6,467 nucleotides of DNA from Thermoplasmata archaeon (lineage in GTDB: Archaea > Thermoplasmatota > Thermoplasmata > Thermoplasmatales > Aciduliprofundaceae), in contig JAGGTO010000109.1 in the NCBI GenBank assembly GCA_021163705.1, forward strand, positions 1 through 6,467. Reading direction: 5' to 3'. Below, one piece after another: positions 1 through 6,273 of the stretch (position 1 is its first letter; the number at the start of each line of letters is the position of its first letter). The notes under the pieces are model-generated. The model did no database searches. It was given only the letters and a program-made list of their open reading frames with translations, and was not told where the DNA came from. The translations under genes were made by a program, and so were the position numbers.

Positions 1-16
1 AGAGTAAATAGAGTGA

Positions 17-175
17 GAAAAGAAAAAAGAAAGGAGCGGAGAAAATCAAAGCGGAGTTGTATATCCAGGGGAAGTTTGCATTTGTAGCCCCAAGATCACT
101 AAGGGCATTTTTAAAAATGGAGAAGGATGGGTTATACATGATGGATACAAGTGTGAGTGCCCAGTAAACTCCTAG
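17..175 (+). pseudogene. Startless Cys-rich reading frame, possible gene remnant
   Basis: The frame is open from just after a TGA at 14-16 to a TAG at 173-175 but has no ATG, GTG or TTG start. Its translation reads like protein: a Lys/Glu-rich lead, then Val-Val-Tyr-Pro-Gly-Glu followed by a Cys-Ile-Cys pair (codons 77-85), a Gly-rich middle with Gly-Trp-Val, and a Cys-Glu-Cys pair (codons 152-160) near the end. Two CxC pairs about 23 residues apart would suit a small zinc-binding fold. A second frame is open from position 1 to the TAG at 85-87 and is strongly basic, so a frameshift joining an upstream gene to this tail is possible. I do not recognise the family. It may be a decayed gene end, a small protein with an unusual start, or chance. 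Confidence 0.3.
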
Positions 176-270
176 AGTTATTACTCCAAACCATCTCAGA
201 TAATGAAACTTCTCACAGTTCATATGCCTGAAGCGTATATCCAATATTTTAAATTCTCGGAGAAAATACC

Positions 271-283
271 AAAAATATTTTTA
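271..283 (+). promoter_or_regulatory. Probable TATA box of the pycB-DUF1614 operon
   Basis: The AT-only run AAAAATATTTTTA is centred about 29 bp upstream of the pycB ATG at 306. No GAGGTG-like ribosome binding site precedes that ATG. With the usual archaeal spacing of about 25-27 bp from TATA centre to transcription start, the transcript would begin at or within a few bases of the start codon, so a leaderless mRNA is inferred. An alternative AT-rich stretch lies at about 243-254. Confidence 0.5.
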
Positions 284-288
284 CAAAA

Positions 289-307
289 ATGCCATACCCC
301 TTGGCAT
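289..307. repeat. Perfect inverted repeat over the pycB start (ATGCCA-N7-TGGCAT)
   Basis: Six-base arms at 289-294 and 302-307 are exact reverse complements with a 7-base C-rich spacer. The right arm contains the first two bases of the pycB start codon, and the whole element sits where transcription should begin. It could be an operator for a dimeric repressor or could arise by chance. It is too close to the expected 5' end of a leaderless transcript to act easily as an mRNA hairpin. Confidence 0.35.
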
Positions 308-1730
308 GGTAAAGCTCACAGACACCACATTTCGCGATGGTCATCAGAGTTTATTTGCCACAAGAATGCGCACGGAGGATATGATTCCAATTGCAGAGGC
401 AATGGATGAGATGGGTTTTTTCTCCCTTGAGGTTTGGGGTGGAGCAACATTCGATTCTGCCATGCGATTCCTCAATGAGAATCCATGGGATAGACCTAGA
501 ACGCTTAAAAAATACATAAAAAATACGCCTCTTCAGATGCTTCTGAGAGGACAAAATCTTGTGGGATACAGACACTATCCAGATGACATTGTGGAAAAAT
601 TCGTTTTAAAGGCCAAGGAGGCAGGTATAGACATATTTCGTATTTTTGATGCTCTCAATGATATAAGAAACATGGAAACTGCCATAAGAGCGGTGAAGAA
701 GGCAGGTGGGCATGCTCAGGGTGCAGTAGTTTATACCATAAGCCCCATACACACGCTTGAGAGCTATGTGGAGATGGCAAAAAAACTTGAAGAGATGGGT
801 GTGGATTCAATCTGCATAAAGGACATGGCGGGATTGATGAGCCCTACGGTGGCATATAAGCTTATCACAATGCTAAAGAAGGAGATAAGTGTGCCGATTG
901 ATTTACATACTCACAGCACCGCTGGCTGGGCTCCTGTAACATACATGAAGGCAGTTGAGGCAGGTGTGGATATAATAGATACTGCCATGTCCCCATTTGG
1001 ATTTGGTACATCTCAGCCAGCAACGGAAAGCATGGTTGCCTCTTTTCAAGGCACAGAATATGATACTGGCATTGATCTTAAAAAACTGGAGAAAATCGCG
1101 AAGTATTTCAGAGAGGTGGAGAAAAAACTTCGCAAATACACAAGAATGGAGATGCGTATCGCAGATACGAGGGTACTCCTATACCAGATTCCAGGTGGCA
1201 TGCTTTCGAATCTTTACAATCAGCTAAAGGAGATGAATGCGGAGGATAAAATAGAAGATGTCCTTGCGGAGGTGCCGAGAGTTCGTGAAGAGGTCGGCTA
1301 CCCACCTCTTGTGACTCCACTCAGTCAGATAGTTGGAACCCAGGCAGTTATGAATGTTATTGGCGGGGAAAGATGGAAGATTGTAACGAAGGAGATGAGA
1401 AACTACATAAAGGGACTGTATGGCAGGCCACCGGGAAAGATAAAGGAGGAGATAGTGAAAAAGGTGCTAGGCGAGGAAAAACCAATCACAGCGAGACCCG
1501 CAGATTTACTCAAGCCGGAGTTTGAGAAACTAAAGAAAGAGATAGGGGATCTTGCAGATAGTGATGAAGATGTGCTATCCTACGCTCTTTTCCCCGATGT
1601 GGCAAAGAAATTCCTCATGCGAAGAAAAGGCCTCCTTAATGAGACTCCTCAGCCTCCAAGGGAGGGGAAGAAGTACAAAATATGGATAGACGGAGAGGAG
1701 TACTTTGTGAATGTGGAAGAGGTGGAATAA
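306..1730 (+). CDS. pycB: Pyruvate carboxylase subunit B / oxaloacetate decarboxylase alpha, carboxyltransferase domain only
   Basis: This 474-residue cytoplasmic protein should carry the carboxyl-transfer step between carboxybiotin and pyruvate/oxaloacetate. It has an HMGL-like TIM barrel with the signature Asp-Thr-Thr-Phe-Arg-Asp-Gly-His-Gln-Ser at residues 6-15 and a WGGATFD motif at 44-50. The inferred metal site is Asp11, the likely carbamylated Lys172 in IKDMAG, and His201/His203 in DLHTHSTAG. The conserved C-terminal PYC/OADA region follows, with PGGMLSNL at 296-303 and TPLSQIVGTQAV at 337-348. The protein stops after a short beta segment (about residues 457-474, YKIWIDGEEYFVNV) that resembles the segment preceding a biotinyl domain. 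There is no biotinylation motif (AMKM), whereas many archaeal PycB and bacterial OadA proteins carry a fused carrier of about 100 residues. A separate biotin carrier and a biotin carboxylase (PycA) must be encoded elsewhere if it acts as pyruvate carboxylase. No OadB sodium-pump gene is next to it. The ATG at 306 is the first in frame and gives the exact family N terminus. The family is certain. The choice between pyruvate carboxylase and decarboxylase is not settled by sequence. Confidence 0.93.
   Translation: MVKLTDTTFRDGHQSLFATRMRTEDMIPIAEAMDEMGFFSLEVWGGATFDSAMRFLNENPWDRPRTLKKYIKNTPLQMLLRGQNLVGYRHYPDDIVEKFVLKAKEAGIDIFRIFDALNDIRNMETAIRAVKKAGGHAQGAVVYTISPIHTLESYVEMAKKLEEMGVDSICIKDMAGLMSPTVAYKLITMLKKEISVPIDLHTHSTAGWAPVTYMKAVEAGVDIIDTAMSPFGFGTSQPATESMVASFQGTEYDTGIDLKKLEKIAKYFREVEKKLRKYTRMEMRIADTRVLLYQIPGGMLSNLYNQLKEMNAEDKIEDVLAEVPRVREEVGYPPLVTPLSQIVGTQAVMNVIGGERWKIVTKEMRNYIKGLYGRPPGKIKEEIVKKVLGEEKPITARPADLLKPEFEKLKKEIGDLADSDEDVLSYALFPDVAKKFLMRRKGLLNETPQPPREGKKYKIWIDGEEYFVNVEEVE
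1719..1724 (+). promoter_or_regulatory. Ribosome binding site fixing the DUF1614 start
   Basis: GAGGTG lies 5 nt before the ATG at 1730, inside the last pycB codons. It supports that start over an in-frame ATG at 1682, which lies deep in pycB and would add 16 Arg/Cys/Gly-rich residues unlike a membrane protein N terminus. Confidence 0.75.
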
Positions 1731-2434
1731 TGGATAGGGGATATTTCTATTCTCCCATCCAATATATTTTATTCCTCATATATTTCTTCATTCTCTTCAT
1801 CTTCTCAATGGCCCTTATTTTTATAATTCCATATACCTTTGAAAGGCTTGGAATTAATCCATTTCTTGCACTGCTTCTATTCTGGCTCTCTTTGATAGGG
1901 AGCTTTATAAATATACCCATCTATCGAATGAAAAACAGGGTGCCCATAATAAGGGAAAGATATGTTAATTTCTGGGGTATAAGGTATCGGATTCCCTATG
2001 TGGAGTATGAAAACACCACCCTGGCAGTAAATGTGGGAGGAGCAATAGTTCCCGTTTTCATATCAATTCTCATATTTATTTCTCTTCTTCTCAATCATCT
2101 TTATTTTGTGATTATAAAAACTCTGGTTGGTATATCCATTACTACCCTAATATCCTTCATTTTCGCAAGACCTGTGAAGGGTCTGGGGATAGCCCTTCCC
2201 GCATTCATACCACCAATTGTGGCAGCATTGATGGGAATATTTCTCGGATATCCTTCCCCGTATCAAGCGGCAAGAATAGCCTATGTTTCAGGAACCTTGG
2301 GAACATTGATTGGAGCGGATCTACTGCATCTTAAAGATATTGCAAATCTTGGCGCTCCAGTAGCTAGTATAGGTGGTGCGGGAACATTTGACGGTATATT
2401 TCTATCTGGCATAATAGCCGTGTTTCTTGTATAA
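1730..2434 (+). CDS. DUF1614 (COG4089) polytopic membrane protein
   Basis: This 234-residue, very hydrophobic protein has about six or seven membrane segments, roughly residues 10-35, 42-64, 100-122, 125-147, 153-173, 182-198 and 212-233. A positively charged loop lies at about 65-90. Recognisable family blocks are VNVGGAIVPVFIS (101-113), the Gly-Ala-Asp-Leu-Leu-His-Leu-Lys-Asp block (195-203) and the Gly-rich GGAGTFDGIFLSG block (215-227). The family is an uncharacterised membrane protein found widely in archaea, and no function is established to my knowledge. Asp197, Asp203 and Asp221 fall in or next to membrane segments in the best-conserved blocks, so they may be functional. The ATG at 1730 overlaps the pycB TAA by one base (TAATG) and has a good SD, so translation is coupled to pycB. 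It is too short and too different to be the OadB sodium-pump subunit. Its 3' end faces the tldE 3' end with 4 bp between stop codons. Confidence 0.85.
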   Translation: MDRGYFYSPIQYILFLIYFFILFIFSMALIFIIPYTFERLGINPFLALLLFWLSLIGSFINIPIYRMKNRVPIIRERYVNFWGIRYRIPYVEYENTTLAVNVGGAIVPVFISILIFISLLLNHLYFVIIKTLVGISITTLISFIFARPVKGLGIALPAFIPPIVAALMGIFLGYPSPYQAARIAYVSGTLGTLIGADLLHLKDIANLGAPVASIGGAGTFDGIFLSGIIAVFLV

Positions 2435-2438
2435 AAAA
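2433..2438 (-). terminator. T6 tract at the end of the tldE operon
   Basis: On the - strand the tldE TAA stop is followed directly by TTTTTT (2438-2433). Archaeal RNA polymerase commonly terminates at U-tracts without a hairpin, so this is a plausible end for the CBS-tldD-tldE transcript. It overlaps the last bases of the convergent DUF1614 gene. Confidence 0.5.
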
Positions 2439-3740
2439 TTAGAGTGTGGATCGAGTTATGTTTACCCCATCCACAAGCACATAGGGGAGATAAGAGGGTA
2501 AAACTTCGTCCCACCATTTCACCTTCATTCTCTCTTTACTAACATCTAATATACTGGAAAATATTCTCTGCATGTTATCGCTCACTCTTATACCTTTCCA
2601 GGATTCCTTTATTTCCCCATTTTCAATATAGAATATTCCATCTCTAGGTATTGTTGAAAAATCCCCATTGCGATAATCCTGGAACCTGGTGTACCATAGA
2701 TTCACTATGAATAATCCCCTATCTGTATCATTGAGAAGATCTTCATAGCTCTTGCTCCCATTTTCCATGACCGCCTGCCAGGGCTGTGGCCTTATTATTC
2801 CCGCATTTCCTGTGGTTGTGGTATCGAATTTCTTAGCGGTAGAATAGCTGTGGAGATAATTCTTTACCATCCCTTTATCAACTAAAGGAGTTCTTCTTGT
2901 AGCTGTTGCTTCCTCATCGAAAGTCCTATGACCCGAACAGAAAAATATGGGATCATCGTAAAGTGTGAATTTCTCAGAAAATATTTTCTTCCCCAATTTA
3001 TCGGCAAAAAAGCTCATTCCAGAATCTATCATGAATGCGGAAGCCAAATGCATGCTGTAAGATACCAGAGAACCGAAACCCAAGGGATGGAAAAGCACTT
3101 TGAATTTTCCTTCCTTTCCTGCCTTTGGATTTCCACTCATACTTGCAATACTCCCGGCCCTCTCTCCTATTTCTCTTGGATTCTCAATATCTCGGGATTC
3201 TGCAGTAGTCACAGCCTCTTGACCTGCATTTCTGTACTCGTTAAATGCTCGAACTACAATATCCATCCCTGCAACCTCTTCTTTATGGGAGTTATAATTG
3301 GTGGCTATCTCTCTCTTCACATGATCTCTATAAATCACTCCTGCAACTCTTCTGGCACCTTTTTCTACAGCTCCATCTATTACCTCCCTTGCAATCCATT
3401 CAAGATCCATATCCAAGAGCGATGAATCCATCTTTCCCCTATTGTAGCTTTGTTTCTCTGGATTTATACCAAAGAAATTTTTGTTTTCAGGCAAATTTCC
3501 CAAAATTTTCACATACCTTTGGATCATTTCTTCGGCCCTATTCACATCCCAGATGGTAGTAGAAAATACCTTCTTGCCCTTTGCCAAAAATACCTGCAGA
3601 CTTTTCTGAAGCCATAGCTTTGAGATATCTATTCTGTTATTGGAATATCTTACCTGCCTCCTATCTCGCTCCTCCAGAATTAGAGAGACTTCATCAACAT
3701 CCATCTTTAAAACTTTGTTGATCAATTTTTCCAGATCCAT
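2439..3740 (-). CDS. tldE: TldE/PmbA-type subunit of the TldD/TldE metalloprotease
   Basis: This 433-residue protein of the PmbA/TldD superfamily is close to the 450 residues of E. coli TldE. In the characterised E. coli complex, TldD carries the zinc site and TldE is the non-catalytic partner of the heterodimer, which cleaves unfolded peptides threaded into it. Here, aligning the segment starting FKVLF (213-217) with FDLVI in the neighbouring TldD puts Ser227, Tyr228 and Leu232 at the zinc-site His, Glu and His. There is also no Cys in the C-terminal region, so it should be inactive alone. Family features include FDEEATATRRTPLVDKG (274-290) and the C-terminal block GDFSTIPRDGIFYIENGEIKES (359-380). 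The start at 3740 is set by GAGGTGA 4 nt upstream, which overlaps the tldD stop, so it is translated with tldD. It was assigned TldE rather than TldD on the missing HExxxH. Confidence 0.9.
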   Translation of the reverse strand: MDLEKLINKVLKMDVDEVSLILEERDRRQVRYSNNRIDISKLWLQKSLQVFLAKGKKVFSTTIWDVNRAEEMIQRYVKILGNLPENKNFFGINPEKQSYNRGKMDSSLLDMDLEWIAREVIDGAVEKGARRVAGVIYRDHVKREIATNYNSHKEEVAGMDIVVRAFNEYRNAGQEAVTTAESRDIENPREIGERAGSIASMSGNPKAGKEGKFKVLFHPLGFGSLVSYSMHLASAFMIDSGMSFFADKLGKKIFSEKFTLYDDPIFFCSGHRTFDEEATATRRTPLVDKGMVKNYLHSYSTAKKFDTTTTGNAGIIRPQPWQAVMENGSKSYEDLLNDTDRGLFIVNLWYTRFQDYRNGDFSTIPRDGIFYIENGEIKESWKGIRVSDNMQRIFSSILDVSKERMKVKWWDEVLPSYLPYVLVDGVNITRSTL

Positions 3741-3744
3741 AAAA

Positions 3745-3751
3745 TCACCTC
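3745..3751 (-). promoter_or_regulatory. tldE ribosome binding site overlapping the tldD stop
   Basis: GAGGTGA on the - strand includes the tldD TGA stop and lies 4 nt before the tldE ATG. Terminating ribosomes sit directly on the next initiation site, which suits the fixed ratio needed for a heterodimer. Confidence 0.8.
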
Positions 3752-5109
3752 ATCTTCACATTTCGAAGGCGAATATGGGGCCCTCCCATCCAAACATCCA
3801 CTCCCTGCATGGGATCTCCCTTTCCACAGGTTCCTGCATAGAACTCAAGATCTTTTCCTATAGCATCCACCCTGCTGTAAAATCCGGGAGTAGTAATTTC
3901 CAGCACTGGCCTCTTCACAGGCTCTTTTATCTCTCCATTCTCAATTAGATAGGCCTCCCTGCCAACATATTTCTGATTATACCTAATATCATCTATGTTC
4001 CACTCTGTAAAGCTCTTCATGTAAATGCCCATCTTTACATCCTCTACAAGCTCTTCAAAGCTGTAATCTCCAGGCTCAAAAAATGTGGTGCTCATTCTGG
4101 CAATCGGTTCTCTATTCCATGAGGATGATCTCGCTGCTGCATTGCTATGCACACCCATTTTACCCGCACTCTCCCTGTTATGTAAAAACTCGTTTATTCT
4201 GCCCTCCTTGTAGAGGTATCTCCTTCTGGCAGGTATTCCTTCCTCATCATATCTGTAATATCCAAAACTATGCTCAATAGTAGGATCATCTACCACATTA
4301 ACAATCTCGCTACCTATTCTCTCTCCAACCATATCAGGCTCTATAAAACTCTCACCTGCTTGAGCTGCTTCTCTTCCAAGAATTCTATCAGCCTCGCTTG
4401 GATGTCCACAGGACTCATGGGCTATTATTCCTGCAACCTCCGGACCTATAACTAGATCAAAAACACCCTCTGGGCTCTTTTTAGCTTTTGCAACCTTTGT
4501 AAGAGCCTCCTCTTCCTCCAAAAGAATGCCCTTGAGATCATACATATCAAATATCTCATAACCTCCTGTTATTCCATACTGCCTGTAACTCTGCTCAAAG
4601 TTTCCATCAACCATAACACCCATCATGTAAAAATATTCCACCCTTGGAATTCTGGCCCTTATCAATGTGCCTTCCGAATTCATGTATATCTTCTCCACAA
4701 TTTTATCATGAAGAGCCTGTATCTTCATGGGAGCCTTTAAAGCTCTATCAATATCCAAGAGATACTTAATCTTCTCCTCAAGAGCCATGTTCTCTATCTT
4801 CTTCTTTTCCTCCACACTCCAGGAATCCTCATAAGTTTTTTCCTGAGAAAATGGTACATTTCCATTTCCTTTCCTTGAGAGCTTCTCTGCTACCCTAACT
4901 GCATCTTCAACCTTGTCCATTCTATTTGTCGCTGCAAACCCTACACCTTCATTTATTATTCTTACTGCAATACCTCCTTCCTCCGAGGAGCTTACACCTT
5001 CAACAACACCATTTTTTACTACCACTTCCTCTCCCAGTACCTTTATGTATCTAACTTCGGCGTATTTGGCCTCTATACCATCCAGTATCTTCCTCATCAA
5101 ATCCTCCAT
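3745..5109 (-). CDS. tldD: TldD zinc metalloprotease, catalytic subunit
   Basis: This 454-residue protein of the PmbA/TldD superfamily (E. coli TldD has 481 residues) is expected to be a cytoplasmic peptidase working with TldE on small unfolded polypeptides. In bacteria the pair matures microcin B17 and degrades the antitoxin CcdA. The zinc-binding HExxxH motif is present as His231-Glu232-Ser-Cys-Gly-His236. The third ligand corresponds to Cys428 in the conserved GTCGKGDPMQGV block near the C terminus. Other family blocks are YDEEGIPARR (287-296), with the long N-terminal mixed alpha/beta domain before residue 215. All catalytic elements are intact. The ATG at 5109 has GAGGTGA 4 nt upstream and lies 9 nt after the stop of the CBS gene. 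tldE follows after 4 nt, so all three genes should be on one mRNA. Its natural substrate in this organism cannot be read from the sequence. Confidence 0.95.
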   Translation of the reverse strand: MEDLMRKILDGIEAKYAEVRYIKVLGEEVVVKNGVVEGVSSSEEGGIAVRIINEGVGFAATNRMDKVEDAVRVAEKLSRKGNGNVPFSQEKTYEDSWSVEEKKKIENMALEEKIKYLLDIDRALKAPMKIQALHDKIVEKIYMNSEGTLIRARIPRVEYFYMMGVMVDGNFEQSYRQYGITGGYEIFDMYDLKGILLEEEEALTKVAKAKKSPEGVFDLVIGPEVAGIIAHESCGHPSEADRILGREAAQAGESFIEPDMVGERIGSEIVNVVDDPTIEHSFGYYRYDEEGIPARRRYLYKEGRINEFLHNRESAGKMGVHSNAAARSSSWNREPIARMSTTFFEPGDYSFEELVEDVKMGIYMKSFTEWNIDDIRYNQKYVGREAYLIENGEIKEPVKRPVLEITTPGFYSRVDAIGKDLEFYAGTCGKGDPMQGVDVWMGGPHIRLRNVKMR

Positions 5110-5113
5110 AAAC

Positions 5114-5120
5114 TCACCTC
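5114..5120 (-). promoter_or_regulatory. tldD ribosome binding site overlapping the CBS-gene stop
   Basis: GAGGTGA on the - strand begins inside the TGA stop (5121-5119) of the upstream CBS gene and lies 4 nt before the tldD ATG. It fixes the start and indicates coupled translation. Confidence 0.8.
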
Positions 5121-6261
5121 ATAGAGTCTCTTTCCTGAATTCCATAAGTTTCTCTCTCTCCTTTTTTACATTCCTCTCCAGAATATCAAGAACATCCCTG
5201 AATGCACGATATAGATTCCAGTCATAGCTTTTTGCATAGAAAAGTTTTCTATCCGTGGTGAGTCTTGCCCTCACACTGTACTTTATCTCCTTACCGCTTA
5301 TGTGATGCTCCTCCACATGAAATGTCAAGAGCTGGGGCTTAAATTCCTTAAAGCGATTGATTTTACCCAGAAAATCCTCAACCATGTCGTAGATTGTCAT
5401 ATAGGGCTCTGAATCTTCTATATCAAGACCCGTAATCTGAACAAATACTCCTTCTTGCTTCGTCTCTCTCATTATGGCTTCAATAACATCCTTCTGGGAG
5501 ATCACTCCTATGGGATGCATATCACTATCCACAACAACACATATGTGAGAATGATACTCTACCATCTCTTCCACAGCATCTTTTAAACAGGCATCCTCTT
5601 TGACATAAACAGGGGGGTTCATAAGCTCTTTCACATATATTATCTTCTTTTCTTTCTCTCCTGCAACTTCTCCTAGGCTTGGTCTATCCTTCTCCCTCCA
5701 TAACCCCTGAGCAATGTCCTTCATATGTACAATACCACTTAACCTCCTGTTCTCATCCACAACTGGGACACTCATCTCACTTAGCTTCCTCATGATATCC
5801 ACAGCATACTCCACAGGAGAATCTTCCTCCACTACCTCCGGATCACTGCTCATAATATCTTCCACAGGAATTTTGGCAATGCTCTTCATCTTTGGAACCA
5901 GTTTGATTATATCTGTCCTTGAAATTATCCCTACAAGCTCATTTCTCTCCACAACTGGTAAAGAGCGATAGCCCGTGTCAAGCATCAATTTAACAGCTTC
6001 TCCTATAGTACTATCCCTCGATAGTGTGGGGGGCTTAACCATTATGTGCTCCACCCTAGAATACAGAGAAAGACTCTTCCTTCTTATCAGCGTTCTGTAG
6101 CTTATGTATCCAATAAGCTCTCCTTTATCATTCACCACAGGCAATTCATGAAAACCGTGCTCCCTTAACTTACTTATCGCCTTAGATATTGGGTCTCCAA
6201 GTTTCACTGTAACAACATCCTTGGTCATAACTTCTTCAACTTTTATGGTTTCAGGACTCAT
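5119..6261 (-). CDS. Four-CBS-domain protein with C-terminal HPF/RaiA-like (ribosome hibernation) domain
   Basis: This 380-residue soluble protein has four CBS repeats at about residues 8-61, 70-121, 133-188 and 210-266. Each opens with a V-(E/K)-x-(I/V/L)-M element and contains a (P/V)VV...(L/I)xGx(I/V) strand block. Paired CBS domains form Bateman modules that commonly bind AMP, ADP, ATP or SAM. Residues 271-372 are different: strand VFVQITGLDI, helix around 288-304, three strands (311-323, 326-337, 339-347), then a long basic helix containing YRAFRDVLDILERNVKKERE. This beta-alpha-beta-beta-beta-alpha order and the YxAxxxxxDxLExxxxKxK-like final helix match the HPF/RaiA (S30AE) ribosome-binding fold. 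I infer a nucleotide-sensing ribosome-associated factor. Four-CBS ribosome hibernation proteins have been reported in archaea (Dri of Pyrobaculum, from memory), which fits. The start was set at 6261 because GAGGTGA lies 5 nt upstream. The in-frame ATG at 6291 (10 residues longer) has no SD and sits directly after the TATA box. The alternative is a transcription or enzyme regulator with a degenerate fold. Confidence 0.85.
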   Translation of the reverse strand: MSPETIKVEEVMTKDVVTVKLGDPISKAISKLREHGFHELPVVNDKGELIGYISYRTLIRRKSLSLYSRVEHIMVKPPTLSRDSTIGEAVKLMLDTGYRSLPVVERNELVGIISRTDIIKLVPKMKSIAKIPVEDIMSSDPEVVEEDSPVEYAVDIMRKLSEMSVPVVDENRRLSGIVHMKDIAQGLWREKDRPSLGEVAGEKEKKIIYVKELMNPPVYVKEDACLKDAVEEMVEYHSHICVVVDSDMHPIGVISQKDVIEAIMRETKQEGVFVQITGLDIEDSEPYMTIYDMVEDFLGKINRFKEFKPQLLTFHVEEHHISGKEIKYSVRARLTTDRKLFYAKSYDWNLYRAFRDVLDILERNVKKEREKLMEFRKETL

Positions 6262-6266
6262 ACTTT

Positions 6267-6273
6267 TCACCTC
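6267..6273 (-). promoter_or_regulatory. Ribosome binding site setting the CBS-gene start
   Basis: GAGGTGA on the - strand lies 5 nt before the ATG at 6261. It also forms the last codons and TGA stop of the upstream 52-residue ORF, the same stop-overlap arrangement seen before tldD and tldE. Confidence 0.75.

Noticed and set aside
167..179. AACTC-CTA-GAGTT inverted repeat as a terminator
   Set aside because: The 5-bp AT-rich stem has a 3-base loop and no T-run follows. It is too weak to call and probably chance.
203..409. 68-residue + strand frame overlapping the pycB start
   Set aside because: It overlaps the conserved first ~100 bases of pycB in another frame, has no SD, and its translation has no protein-like pattern after the overlap.
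1682..1729. Longer DUF1614 start inside pycB
   Set aside because: It would add a 16-residue Arg/Cys/Gly-rich leader read out of frame through conserved pycB sequence. The TAATG start with SD at 1719-1724 fits better.
2928..3425. 165-residue + strand frame opposite tldE
   Set aside because: It is an antisense shadow of a well-conserved gene. Its translation is Ser/His/Cys-rich with no recognisable motif and no SD.
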